The translations under genes were made by a program, and so were the position numbers. A stretch of 64,000 bases of DNA, from contig NZ_QUMK01000011.1 of the NCBI RefSeq assembly GCF_010907035.1, positions 1 through 64,000 of the forward strand. The letters run 5' to 3'. Position 1 is the first letter of the stretch. The number at the start of each line of letters is the position of its first letter. This DNA comes from Rhodopseudomonas sp. BR0M22 (GTDB lineage: Bacteria > Pseudomonadota > Alphaproteobacteria > Rhizobiales > Xanthobacteraceae). Shown one piece after another: positions 9,424 to 18,051 of this stretch. The notes beneath the pieces were generated by a model. The model saw only the letters and a program-made list of their open reading frames with translations, was not told the DNA's origin and searched no databases.

Positions 9424-9505
9424 GTAGGATGGGTTGAGCGCAGCGAAACCCATCGCGAGGTCGGACGTGTGGCTGATGGGTTTCGCTGCGCCCAACCCAT
9501 CCTAC
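9424..9505. repeat. palindromic intergenic repeat (GTAGGATGGGTTGAG type)
   Basis: Second copy of the 8184-8268 family: GTAGGATGGGTTGAGCGCAG pairs with the right arm CTGCGCCCAACCCATCCTAC. It ends eight bases before the stop codon of the amidase gene and could act as its 3' hairpin. Confidence 0.8.
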
Positions 9506-9512
9506 GCGTTCG

Positions 9513-10928
9513 TCACCGCGGCGCCACCGGCCACGGCTTCTGTTCGCCGCGCAGTCCCTCGAACGCCTTCGCCATGCGCAGCACGCCGAGATCGTCGAAG
9601 CGCTTGCCGACGATCTGCACGCCGATCGGAAAGCCCTTGGCGCTGTAGCCGGCGTTGATCGAGGCCGCGGGATTTTCTGCCATATTCCAGGGCACGGTAT
9701 AGAGGATGTGGTCGAACGGAATATCCGGATCGTCGAGCGGCGATGCGACGTCGGCGGCGAAGCTCACCACCGGCGCCACCGGCGAGATCAGGTAGTCGAT
9801 GTTGGCGAACAGCTTGGCGCCCATCGCGCGCACCGCCATGGTCTGGTTGAAGCCGCGCACCACCTCGACGCCGGACAGATTCGCGCCGCCTTCGGCCCAG
9901 CGCACGATGTAGGGCAGCACCTGCGCGCGCTGAGCTTCGCTGAGCTTGCTGACGTCGTCCCACATCCGGGCTCGCCAGAACGCGTCGAGCCCGTCCATCA
10001 TCTCGCGGGTGAAGCCGAGTTCGACCTGTTCGACGATCGCGCCCTGAGCCGCCAGCAGCCGCGCAGCGTCGGTGACGACGCGGCGGACGTCGTCCTCCAG
10101 CGCCATGCCGAAGCCGAGATCGGTCAGCAGGCCGATTTTCTTGCCGCGGAGTTCGGTGTCGAGCTCGCTCCAGTCGAAATCGTGCGGCGGCAGGCTCATG
10201 CCGTCGCGGCCGTCGGGCTGCGACAGCACACTCATCATCAGCGCTGCGTCATCGACGGTGCGGGTCATCGGTCCGGCACAGCGGCCGACATAGGGAGGGT
10301 CGATCGGTATGCGGCCGAGCGAGGGTTTCAGCGCGAAGATGCCGCACCAGTTCGCCGGCAGTCGCACCGAGCCGCCGATGTCGGTGCCGAGATGCAAAGG
10401 GCCGTAGCCGGCCGCGCCCGCGGCGCCCGCACCGGCGGACGAGCCGCCGGTGTTCTGCGACACGTCCCACGGATTGCGGGTGACGCCGTGAAAGCTGGAG
10501 AGACCCGACGACAGCATGCCGAAATCCGGCATCGTCGTTTTGGTCCAGAGAATGCCGCCGGCCTCGCGCAGCCGCGCTGCGGGCGGTGCATCGGCTGCTG
10601 CGGGCGTCAGCGGCGTGATCGGTACGCCGAGCGGCACCGGCGTGCCTTGCGTCGCCACGTTTTCCTTGACGGTCACCGGCACGCCGTCGAGCAGGCCTTG
10701 CGGCTCGCCCTTCGCCCAGCGCTCGGTCGAGGCCCGCGCGGCGCGGCGCGCGCCGTCGGGATCGAACGCGTACAGCGCATTCAAATGCGGCTCCCAGCGC
10801 TCGGCCTGGGCGATCACCTCGTCCATCACTTCGGCGGGCGAGAACTGCTTGCCGTAGTAACCGGCGAGCAGCTCGGTGGCGGAGAGATCGTGCAGCGCGG
10901 TCGCTTTGGTGGTGATGCCGTCAGACAT
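9513..10928 (-). CDS. amidase (amidase-signature family)
   Basis: A 471-residue amidase-signature hydrolase. The Ser-cisSer-Lys machinery is visible: lysine in VPVTVKENVATQG (about 85-97), the first serine in NTGGSSAGAGAAGAAG, and the nucleophile in GTDIGGSVRLPANWC. It cleaves a carboxamide to acid and ammonia; the substrate is unknown. The start is placed at 10928 (MSDGITTKATAL); the reading frame continues upstream to 11162 only as an antisense extension into the M20 gene. The ATG overlaps the stop of the M20 hydrolase by eight bases, so the two are translationally coupled and probably act on related N-acyl or amide compounds. Confidence 0.9.
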   Translation of the reverse strand: MSDGITTKATALHDLSATELLAGYYGKQFSPAEVMDEVIAQAERWEPHLNALYAFDPDGARRAARASTERWAKGEPQGLLDGVPVTVKENVATQGTPVPLGVPITPLTPAAADAPPAARLREAGGILWTKTTMPDFGMLSSGLSSFHGVTRNPWDVSQNTGGSSAGAGAAGAAGYGPLHLGTDIGGSVRLPANWCGIFALKPSLGRIPIDPPYVGRCAGPMTRTVDDAALMMSVLSQPDGRDGMSLPPHDFDWSELDTELRGKKIGLLTDLGFGMALEDDVRRVVTDAARLLAAQGAIVEQVELGFTREMMDGLDAFWRARMWDDVSKLSEAQRAQVLPYIVRWAEGGANLSGVEVVRGFNQTMAVRAMGAKLFANIDYLISPVAPVVSFAADVASPLDDPDIPFDHILYTVPWNMAENPAASINAGYSAKGFPIGVQIVGKRFDDLGVLRMAKAFEGLRGEQKPWPVAPR

Positions 10929-12105
10929 GGGCGGTCGCCTCGGCGGCCAGCGGCAGACGGGTTTCGACGATCCGCGCGAACATGCTGGCGCCGATCGGCA
11001 GGATCTTGTCGTCGAGCACATAGCCGGGATTGTGCACCGGCACGTCGCCGTCATGGCCGACCCAGAAATACGCGCCGGGGATCGCCTGCAGCATGTCGGC
11101 GAAATCCTCGCTGCCCATTTTCGGCTGTTCGCGCAGCTTGACGCCTGCGTCGCCGACCACACCGCGTGCCACCTCCACGACGACGTCGCTCTGCTCCTGC
11201 TGATTCACCAGCACGCTGAAGATGTCGCGGATGTCGACGTGGATTTCGACGTCAAACGCCGCCGCGATGCCGGCCGCGAGCGCCCGCATCCGCGTCCGCA
11301 CCAGCTTGCGGATGTCGTCGGAGAAGCAGCGCACCGTGCCGGCGAGCCGGGCTTCGCCGGGGATCACGTTGTAGGCCGAGCCGGAATGGATCTGTGTGAT
11401 CGACAGCACCGCCGAGTGCAGCGGATCGACGTTGCGGCTGACGATGGTCTGCAGCGCCTGGCCGAGCGTCATCGCGATCACCACGGGGTCCTTGGAGCGC
11501 TCGGGCATCGCGCCGTGGGCGCCGTAGCCGGAGATGGTGATGTCGAAGAAGTCGGCGCCGGCCATCGCCGGTCCCGGCAGCACGGCGATTTCGCCATGGG
11601 CGAGGTCGGGGGCGTTGTGCAGACCGTACAGCTCGTCGCACGGGAATTTCTGAAACAGCCCGTCCTTCAACATCGCGCGCGCGCCGCCGAGGCCTTCTTC
11701 GGCCGGCTGGAAGATGAAGTGAACGGTGCCGTCGAAATTGCGGGTCTCGGCGAGATAGCGGGCGGTGCCGAGCAACATCGTGGTGTGGCCGTCATGGCCG
11801 CAGCCGTGGAAGCGGCCGGGGATCGTGGAGCGCCACGCCAGTTTGGTGTGCTCCTCCATCGGCAGCGCGTCCATGTCGGCGCGCAGTCCGATGCGCCGCC
11901 CGCCGTTGCCCTTGCCCTTCAGCACGCCGACGACACCGGTGCCGCCGAGCCCGCGATGCACTTCGATCCCCCATTGATCGAGCTTCTCGGCGACGATGTT
12001 GGAGGTGCGAACCTCCTCGAAGCCGATCTCGGGATGGGCGTGCAGATCGCGGCGGATCGCCGTCATCTCGTCGGCGAAGGCTTCGATACGGTCGATAGTC
12101 GGCAT
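10921..12105 (-). CDS. M20-family amidohydrolase (hippurate hydrolase-like)
   Basis: A 394-residue M20D peptidase/amidohydrolase that hydrolyses N-acyl amino acids such as hippurate or N-acetyl amino acids. Motifs seen: DLHAHPEIGFEEVRTS, RADMDALPMEEHT (metal Asp), GCGHDGHTTMLLG (metal His) and FQPAEEGLGGARAML (catalytic Glu-Glu). The start is set at 12105 (MPTIDRIEAF), preceded by an AGGTG ribosome site; an in-frame start at 12165 is less likely. It is the first gene of a two-gene operon with the amidase. Substrate assignment is by family only. Confidence 0.9.
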   Translation of the reverse strand: MPTIDRIEAFADEMTAIRRDLHAHPEIGFEEVRTSNIVAEKLDQWGIEVHRGLGGTGVVGVLKGKGNGGRRIGLRADMDALPMEEHTKLAWRSTIPGRFHGCGHDGHTTMLLGTARYLAETRNFDGTVHFIFQPAEEGLGGARAMLKDGLFQKFPCDELYGLHNAPDLAHGEIAVLPGPAMAGADFFDITISGYGAHGAMPERSKDPVVIAMTLGQALQTIVSRNVDPLHSAVLSITQIHSGSAYNVIPGEARLAGTVRCFSDDIRKLVRTRMRALAAGIAAAFDVEIHVDIRDIFSVLVNQQEQSDVVVEVARGVVGDAGVKLREQPKMGSEDFADMLQAIPGAYFWVGHDGDVPVHNPGYVLDDKILPIGASMFARIVETRLPLAAEATAHV

Positions 12106-12460
12106 GCGCGGATCACCTCGGCTGTGGGCGGGCTCAGTGAGACGTTTCGGGCGGCCTGCATGCAAGGAACGGGCAACAGCGGGGCAGGGCAGGTGAGAGA
12201 CGCGGAATCGGCATCGGCTCGAGAGAGATCGCCGCGCCCGACGCCGCAGGCGCCGAGCGCATTCCAGCCGAGAATGCGGGGCGATGTCAAAGCGCGCGGC
12301 CGGCGAAGCCGCAGCATCGCTGCAACCCCGCTTTGCGTTGCGCCGCCGGGTCGATTATGAATGCGGCGCACTGGCGCGGAAACCGGCACCGTCACGGCCG
12401 CCGAGCCGGATGGCCACCGCCGCAGCTGCCACCTCAACGGCGGCCTTCGCGGTCCGGGAT
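12106..12460. promoter_or_regulatory. intergenic region between the amidohydrolase operon and tRNA-Leu
   Basis: About 355 bases with no supported coding sequence. It must hold the leftward promoter of the M20/amidase operon and the rightward promoter of tRNA-Leu. No clear operator palindrome or promoter hexamers were recognised. Confidence 0.4.
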
Positions 12461-12549
12461 GCGGGCGTGGCGAAATTGGTAGACGCAAGGGACTTAAAAT
12501 CCCTCGGCTCGAAAGAGCTGTGCCGGTTCGACCCCGGCCGCCCGCACCA
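12461..12549 (+). tRNA. tRNA-Leu (anticodon UAA)
   Basis: A class II tRNA with encoded CCA. The acceptor stem is GCGGGCG/CGCCCGC; the D-arm is TGGCGAAATTGGTAGACGC; the anticodon loop reads CTTAAAA with anticodon TAA; the long variable arm is CTCGGCTCGAAAGAGCTG; and the T-arm is GCCGGTTCGACCCCGGC. The gene is intact. Its last 60 bases are repeated at 18052-18111, so its 3' half is the attachment site of the island that follows. Confidence 0.97.
12490..12549 (+). repeat. left attachment repeat (attL) in tRNA-Leu
   Basis: These 60 bases, from GGACTTAAAATCCC in the anticodon arm to the terminal CACCA, are identical to 18052-18111. The match stops exactly at the encoded CCA on the right and one base before GGACTT on the left. 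This is the usual target of tRNA-specific tyrosine recombinases. Confidence 0.92.
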
Positions 12550-12659
12550 GCACTCAAGTCTGAAAATGAGTCCCGGCAGAAATCGAACCATTGTCAGCGG
12601 CATAGTGTGATTAATGATGAATCATCAGGGGAAAGCTGAGAAGGGCCTTTCAAGGTCTG

Positions 12660-13208
12660 ATGATGAAGCTAACCAATCGGCGCAGGGCCGAGCTTGCCAA
12701 TGCGAAGGCGAGCGCGGAGCGAGCACGAGCCAAATACCATAGCCTGATGGAACGGTCTTACCTCGATCCGGAATCAGCCGAACGGAAGATGGAGGTCTAT
12801 CGCGCAAAGCACGGCGACAAGGCTCTTCAAGAAAAATTGGCCGACAATGCGCGCAAGACGGCGTTTGGCCGTCGGCCAGGCAGCATTGCGTCGCGGGACG
12901 GCTACGCTCCCGGTGCAGGTGAACGCAGGGAAGGCTCTCATATTGCCCGGCAGTATCTGCCTGAAGCGACCCTTGAGAAGATCAGGGCGGAGGAGCGGCT
13001 GAAATACGCCGAGCGAGCCGCAGGCGGCGATATGCTGTCTGCGGAGAAACAGCAGCCTGACAAACCGGAAACCAGAGAGGCAGCGCCCCGCGCGGGAAAG
13101 AGCTTCAAACAAAAGCTGGCAGATCAACAAATGACGTCTTCGAAGGATAAGGCAGCCCTCGACCGGCTCAAAGCGGATCGGGGAAAAGACAGGGACATTG
13201 AACGGTAA
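12660..13208 (+). CDS. hypothetical charged protein, possible relaxase-tail remnant
   Basis: I do not recognise this 182-residue protein securely. It is very rich in Lys, Arg, Glu and Ala, with long predicted helices, no membrane segment and no cysteine motif. The sequence style (ERARAKYHSLMER, KSFKQKLADQQ, a C-terminus ending RGKDRDIER) resembles the C-terminal tails of rhizobial conjugative relaxases or other mobilisation proteins, so it may be a decayed mobilisation gene; this is a weak inference. It starts at either of two tandem ATGs (12660, 12663) and is the first gene of the island. A hairpin follows at 13239-13264. Confidence 0.55.
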   Translation: MMKLTNRRRAELANAKASAERARAKYHSLMERSYLDPESAERKMEVYRAKHGDKALQEKLADNARKTAFGRRPGSIASRDGYAPGAGERREGSHIARQYLPEATLEKIRAEERLKYAERAAGGDMLSAEKQQPDKPETREAAPRAGKSFKQKLADQQMTSSKDKAALDRLKADRGKDRDIER

Positions 13209-13238
13209 AGTTTGCCCAGCGTATCAGCCAATAAAGCA

Positions 13239-13264
13239 ACAGGGGCAGTTGCTGCGGCCCCTGT
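13239..13264 (+). terminator. hairpin after the first island gene
   Basis: A perfect 8-base stem, ACAGGGGC and GCCCCTGT, with a 10-base loop, about 30 bases after the preceding stop. There is no T-run after it, so it may be a weak or factor-dependent terminator. Confidence 0.4.
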
Positions 13265-13478
13265 GTTCGTCGAATAACCATTCAATCGATGTGGTAGTAT
13301 ATACATCGGAGACGATAATGCGTGAATATTTTCGTGCCGCCCTAAGCGGCGAAGATAGTCGTGGTGGCTAGAATGCCTTGTGAGTGGCATCCTATCCCGG
13401 AGTCTCCTTCGCTGGCACCAGAGTGATTTTATTTGCCGGCTGATGATAGAGTTAAGAAGACCAATGAGGAGCTATAAA

Positions 13479-15953
13479 GTGGAAATAGATTTCGACAAAC
13501 TGATTGGTGATGATGAGAGCTTGCCGACAAATCCGCGCGATATTTTCCTGACGCTCGACAAAAGCCCGGAATTTTCATTCCTTCGCGATATTCAAGCTGA
13601 TGTATTGGACTCGTGGTACGAGGATCCGGATAGGCGCGACGCGGTCATAAAGCTAAACGTTGGCTCTGGCAAAACACTTGTTGGGCTGCTCGTCCTTAAG
13701 AGTTCTCTCAATGCGTGTGTGGGTCCGGCCGTATTCATTTGCCCCGACAATTTCCTTGTCGAACAAGTTATTGCTGAGGCCGAGCGCCTCGGCATAGATG
13801 CGACGACTGACGTCCACGACATTGCGTTCCGCTCTGGAGGCAAGATTCTTGTCACAAATATATACAAACTCTTCAATGGAAAGTCTGTTTTCGGAGTTGG
13901 CCCCCTAGGAGAGCGCATCGAAATCGGCGCTCTAGTTATCGACGATGCGCATGCGTGCCTCCAGTCGGTCATAGAGCAGTTTAGGGTGCGACTCCCTAAT
14001 ACGCATCCAGTGTACGATTGGATTCTCAAGAATTTTGGGCCTGCGATGAAGCGCCAAAGTTCGTACACCCACTTATCAATCGTTTCGGGAGATCCACAAT
14101 ACTATCAAGAGATTCCCTTTTGGAATGTCCAAGAACAGGCCGATGCTCTTCTCAAAGTAATGCATGACAGCCGCGAGACCGAAGAACTAAAATTTACGTT
14201 CCCCTTTATAGCGGATGTGCTCCCTCTGTCGCGTATTGTCATCAGTGGGCGGGAAGTAGAGATAACGCCAATGTGCCCGCCCACGGATCTGGTGAATTCG
14301 TTTCGAAATGCAAAGCGGCGAATCTATATGACCGCTACGTTGTCTGATGACAGCATCCTGGTAACCCATTTCGGCGCCCAAGCCGATAAGCTCACTGGCG
14401 CAATCACGGCCGCCTCATCCCAGGCGATGGGTGAGCGCATGATCATAATGCCTCAGGAGATCAATCCCGACATCACATTACCAGATGTCAAAGGTATGTT
14501 GGCGAAGGTAGCTAAGAATTACAATGTCGTTGTTATTGTGCCGTCTAAGAAGGTGGCCGACGAGTGGGCAGATGTGGCAAATCAAACTCTTGTGGGGGAC
14601 GCAGTTTCACAAGGTGTGGCGAAATTGAAGGAAAAGCATGTCGGCTTGACTGTGCTTGTAAATCGTTACGATGGAATAGATTTGCCGAAGGAGGCCTGTC
14701 GCCTTCTTGCCATAGTCGATCTGCCTGAGGCTGCGTCTTTACTGGATAGGGTTGACACGAGCATTCTTGGGAGTTCGGCGATCGGGTTGCGCCGACAAAT
14801 TCAAAGAATCGAACAAGGAATGGGGCGTGGAGTAAGATCGACTGATGATCACTGCGCAGTTGTGCTTTTCGGAGCAAAGCTAACAGAAAGGCTCCTTTCG
14901 AAGGATGGTCGTGAAATGCTCACTCCTGCCACACAGGCTCAATTGGCGCTTTCCAGGCAGTTGGCAAAGCAAATCGGTGGGGCCACCATTGGTGACATAG
15001 AGGTCGTTATTAAGAAGTGTCTTGAGCGTGATAAGGGGTGGATTGCGGCGAGTAAGAAGGCTCTCCTGAAGGCTGTAAAGCAGCCTGGTCTGAACCTTGA
15101 TAGTGGGCAGATAGCACTCAAGCGGGCATTCGACGAAGCGAGATATAACGAGCATACCAAGGCAGCCGCGACATTGGCAGATGTCGCTAACGGCACAGAT
15201 GATGAACCATACAAGGCTTGGCTTAAGGTTCGTACTGCCGAAATGACGAATTTTTTCGACAGGGCGGAAGCTCAGCGTATTCTGCAATCCGCATACCGGT
15301 TGAATCGAAATGCAATGCGGCCGGTCGAGGGCGTCTCCTATGAGAAACTCAAGGCGCAAAAGGGCGCGCAGGCTATTGCAGTTCAAGCCTTCTTTCGGGA
15401 TCGCTTTCTTGAAACTCCTGAGAGAATTCTTTTCGCGCAGAGTCTTAGCGATGCCCTAGTGTTTGAGCCAGATGCGGCAGACAAGTTCGAGCAAGCCGTA
15501 CTTGATTTGGGGTTGGCAATTGGGATTACCTCGCAGAGACCGGAGAAGCAATTGGGAGAGGGCCCCGATAACCTTTGGAGATTTAGAGATGGTCGATTCT
15601 TGGTCGTTGAATGTAAGAATGGATCGACCTCGACAAACGGGATTTCGAAGACTGAGCTAGGGCAGCTGGAGCAGGCAGATACGTGGTTTAATGAGCGATA
15701 CGGGAACGAAGAACGTATCCCAGTAATCATCCATCCGTTGAATTACCTTGGTCCGCAGGCGAGCGCTCCAAAAGGTCTCAGGGTGATTAGCAAGAGCAAG
15801 CTTGAAGCGTTGAGGCATGCACTCGTGAGTTTTGTAAAGGCGATATCGATTGATAGTGTGCTGAGCAATGAAATGCGGATCAAAGAGGCACTGGAGACGC
15901 ATAAGCTTTCCGAGAGTCTCTTTCTTGGAGCGTTTTCGGTGGGCCCAAAATAG
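13479..15953 (+). CDS. SF2 helicase fused to PD-(D/E)XK nuclease, putative defence protein
   Basis: An 824-residue protein starting at GTG 13479, chosen because AGGAG lies seven bases upstream. N-terminal superfamily 2 helicase: Q-like motif FLRDIQADVLDSW (34-46), Walker A LNVGSGKT (59-66), motif II as DDAH (155-158) instead of DEAH, motif III YMTATLSDD (283-291), motif V NRYDGIDLP (395-403) and motif VI QGMGRGVRS (446-454). A helical linker follows. The C-terminus has a nuclease-like signature: GPDNLW (Asp697) then FLVVECKNG (Glu711-x-Lys713) and a downstream QLEQADTWF helix, as in Mrr/PD-(D/E)XK restriction folds. It has no methyltransferase or DNA-specificity partner nearby. It probably unwinds and cuts foreign nucleic acid. 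The exact family is not recognised. Confidence 0.82.
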   Translation: MEIDFDKLIGDDESLPTNPRDIFLTLDKSPEFSFLRDIQADVLDSWYEDPDRRDAVIKLNVGSGKTLVGLLVLKSSLNACVGPAVFICPDNFLVEQVIAEAERLGIDATTDVHDIAFRSGGKILVTNIYKLFNGKSVFGVGPLGERIEIGALVIDDAHACLQSVIEQFRVRLPNTHPVYDWILKNFGPAMKRQSSYTHLSIVSGDPQYYQEIPFWNVQEQADALLKVMHDSRETEELKFTFPFIADVLPLSRIVISGREVEITPMCPPTDLVNSFRNAKRRIYMTATLSDDSILVTHFGAQADKLTGAITAASSQAMGERMIIMPQEINPDITLPDVKGMLAKVAKNYNVVVIVPSKKVADEWADVANQTLVGDAVSQGVAKLKEKHVGLTVLVNRYDGIDLPKEACRLLAIVDLPEAASLLDRVDTSILGSSAIGLRRQIQRIEQGMGRGVRSTDDHCAVVLFGAKLTERLLSKDGREMLTPATQAQLALSRQLAKQIGGATIGDIEVVIKKCLERDKGWIAASKKALLKAVKQPGLNLDSGQIALKRAFDEARYNEHTKAAATLADVANGTDDEPYKAWLKVRTAEMTNFFDRAEAQRILQSAYRLNRNAMRPVEGVSYEKLKAQKGAQAIAVQAFFRDRFLETPERILFAQSLSDALVFEPDAADKFEQAVLDLGLAIGITSQRPEKQLGEGPDNLWRFRDGRFLVVECKNGSTSTNGISKTELGQLEQADTWFNERYGNEERIPVIIHPLNYLGPQASAPKGLRVISKSKLEALRHALVSFVKAISIDSVLSNEMRIKEALETHKLSESLFLGAFSVGPK

Positions 15954-16407
15954 AAAAGAGACTGTCGGAGCGCTAAGTGGATCTCAACAAGTCTTGCTAG
16001 CCGCGAGTCTTGGCCCCACATACAGACGCGGAAACCATCGGTCCAAGACCGCGAGCGGGAAGCCGAGTTGCACAGGTGAGCGACACCAAGAGGCTTTGTT
16101 CAATAAGGGGATTGAGCACCGTTCGTGCTTGGCGTTCCTGATAAGCTGCCAGTTCGGGAGCTTTGCCGCGCGAGATCATCTCGCGGCAGAGCAGGGCTTC
16201 GCACAGCAGCCGCCAGTTGCCTTTTGGGGAGGTGGCCGGCACTCGTTTCTTCTTCACATCAGATTTCGATGCGGCATTTCGGTTCGCCGGGTTCAAAGGG
16301 GATTACATAAAGACTATCTTGTTCGATGCAGTGGATAAAGCTACCAGGTTGGCTTGGATATCGATCATTCACATCAACAACAGGGCTGGATGCTCCGGAG
16401 GGAGCGA
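15954..16407. other. island segment without a supported gene
   Basis: About 450 bases between the convergent helicase-nuclease and Fic genes. A minus-strand frame at 15997-16296 encodes 99 residues, including a plausible stretch WRLLCEALLCREMISRGKAP, but it has no recognisable domain and no good ribosome site. It could be a relic of another island gene. Confidence 0.4.
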
Positions 16408-17511
16408 TTAGTCCAACTTCAGGTGATAGCGAGTATAGCGCAATTCACCTGTTCGGGTCAGAGCGTCCTTTGCAACAAGGTCTTGTAGATCGCGCGTGGC
16501 GGTGGAGCGGGTCGCCTTGGTGATGGTGATGTAGTTCTCTGCGCTCAGGCCGCCTTTGAAGCCTTCGATCCCTTCCTCGAACATGCGCGCGATGGCCTTC
16601 TCTTGCCTTTCATTCAATTGGCCACGCAGGCGCTCGTAGAATCGGGTCTTGGCAAGGGAGAACTCGACCCGCTTGTTGGTGTTGTCCTGAGCTTCAAGGA
16701 CCGTCTTCCCGAAATAGACGAGCCAGTCGGTGACCTCTGTCGACTTGTTATTGAGTTCCAAGGCGTCGTAGTAGGCTTTCCGTTTGTGTTGTATGGTGTA
16801 GGCGAGGGCGATGAGAGTGGGCTGGTTGAGGTTTTGTGCCAGTGATTTTTCAGCCAAGGCACGCGCGATCCGCCCGTTGCCATCTTCAAATGGGTGAATG
16901 CTGACAAAGTAGAGGTGAGCAAGCCCGGCGCGTGTGAGCGCGGGGAGCGCTTGCGGGCCGCCGGGAGCGGTTTCGTTAAACCAGTTGATGAAAGCCGTCA
17001 TTTCCTCCGTCACGCGCTCTGACGGTGGTGCTTCGAAGTGGACTTTGCGGTGTGCGATTGGGCCTGACACGACCTGCATGGGGTCGGCGTGAGTCCGATA
17101 GGCCCCCACCGTCTGAATCGACTTCGTTCCCGCCATGAGCATCTGGTGCCACTCGAACAGCGTCTCATGGGTGAGAGGCTCATCAAACCTGCGATAGAGG
17201 TCGGCCATCATTTGAGCGATGCCGCGTTCGGCCGCTGGCACGCCAGGCCGATCCTTCGCGAGGCCAAACTGATAGCGAAGTGAGGACTGCACGCTATCGC
17301 GGTTCAGGATCTCCCCCTCGATTTCTGAGGTCTTGAGGGCTTCCTCACTGATCAACTCGATGCGGAGATTGGTCTGTTCATCTTGGCTGACATGCTTGAA
17401 GGCTCCGATGAACTCACCGGAGCGCAAGAGAAAATCGCTTTCAAATTTCTCGAACCCTTTGGTTTCGTAAGAAAATACGGGCCAGTTTGGGTCCTCCCAA
17501 TTCCAAGGCAT
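16408..17511 (-). CDS. Fic-domain AMP-transferase with N-terminal inhibitory helix and C-terminal winged helix
   Basis: A 367-residue class II Fic protein. The N-terminus (WNWEDPNWPVFSYE) is the DUF4172-type domain. The inhibitory motif (S/T)xxxE(G/N) is seen as TSEIEG (61-66). The Fic active site HPFEDGNGRIAR is at 206-217 and is complete, including the catalytic His206. The C-terminal 90 residues resemble a winged helix. It would transfer AMP to a protein target and be held inactive by its own helix. The ribosome site lies in the middle of a perfect palindrome just upstream, which suggests autoregulation by the winged helix. It is island cargo and could be a toxin-like or defence gene. Confidence 0.9.
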   Translation of the reverse strand: MPWNWEDPNWPVFSYETKGFEKFESDFLLRSGEFIGAFKHVSQDEQTNLRIELISEEALKTSEIEGEILNRDSVQSSLRYQFGLAKDRPGVPAAERGIAQMMADLYRRFDEPLTHETLFEWHQMLMAGTKSIQTVGAYRTHADPMQVVSGPIAHRKVHFEAPPSERVTEEMTAFINWFNETAPGGPQALPALTRAGLAHLYFVSIHPFEDGNGRIARALAEKSLAQNLNQPTLIALAYTIQHKRKAYYDALELNNKSTEVTDWLVYFGKTVLEAQDNTNKRVEFSLAKTRFYERLRGQLNERQEKAIARMFEEGIEGFKGGLSAENYITITKATRSTATRDLQDLVAKDALTRTGELRYTRYHLKLD

Positions 17512-17513
17512 GA

Positions 17514-17536
17514 GCTATAGAACTCCTTTCTATAGC
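17514..17536 (-). promoter_or_regulatory. palindromic operator/hairpin enclosing the fic ribosome binding site
   Basis: GCTATAGAA and TTCTATAGC form a perfect 9-base inverted repeat around the 5-base centre CTCCT, which on the coding (minus) strand is AGGAG, the Shine-Dalgarno of the fic gene (start at 17511). A partial third half-site, GTTATAGC, lies at about 17558-17565. Protein binding or RNA hairpin formation here would block translation. Confidence 0.7.
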
Positions 17537-18051
17537 CCAGTATTGGAAGGAAAATGAGTTATAGCAAGGCACTCTATGCCTCATCGGGCATGAAGGCGTG
17601 ATGCGCTCAGCCACCAAATTCTTTCTAACCATTTGTGATATTGTGTATTTTTAAGTTCCATGAGGCCTGGTTAGGTATTAAAGCAAGTCTGGGGCGTGTT
17701 GGCGGCAGGCAACACTTCGGGTGGGTGCTTCGGCTGACCGGGTTCGATCGGCCCTGGGTGATCGGATCGCCCAAAGAGCATGAGCAGAGTGTCGCGCCGA
17801 GAGGGCGCCACAGACCGGTCGCCAGGCTCCGTGTGAAGCGGGCGGAAAGGATTCGTTAACGGTCTGCGGGCTACCGTTTAGGGCAGGTATAAACCCCTGA
17901 ATCTCCCACAAAACCTGATTTGTCTGACATTCAGCACGTTCGACTAGGCCGAACGGGCCGATTTTGATGTTTTTTAGCACGTCCATTAGCACGCTGCGTT
18001 TTGTAGTCCAAAAAATACTAAATAAATCAGATTGTTAGAGTATACCCATTA
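17537..18051. other. AT-rich island end without genes
   Basis: About 515 bases between the fic control site and the right attachment repeat. Only short frames without domains are present. It should include the fic promoter and the recombinase arm sites, but none can be identified by eye. Confidence 0.5.

Noticed and set aside
6299-9505. CRISPR array
   Set aside because: The repeats are palindromic, of several families, unevenly spaced and without unique spacers of constant length.
10876-12360. 494-codon plus-strand frame
   Set aside because: Antisense to the amidohydrolase gene, with no recognisable domain.
13479-15953. Type I or III restriction helicase subunit
   Set aside because: No methyltransferase or specificity gene is nearby, and the domain order (helicase then C-terminal nuclease in one chain) differs from the usual R subunits.
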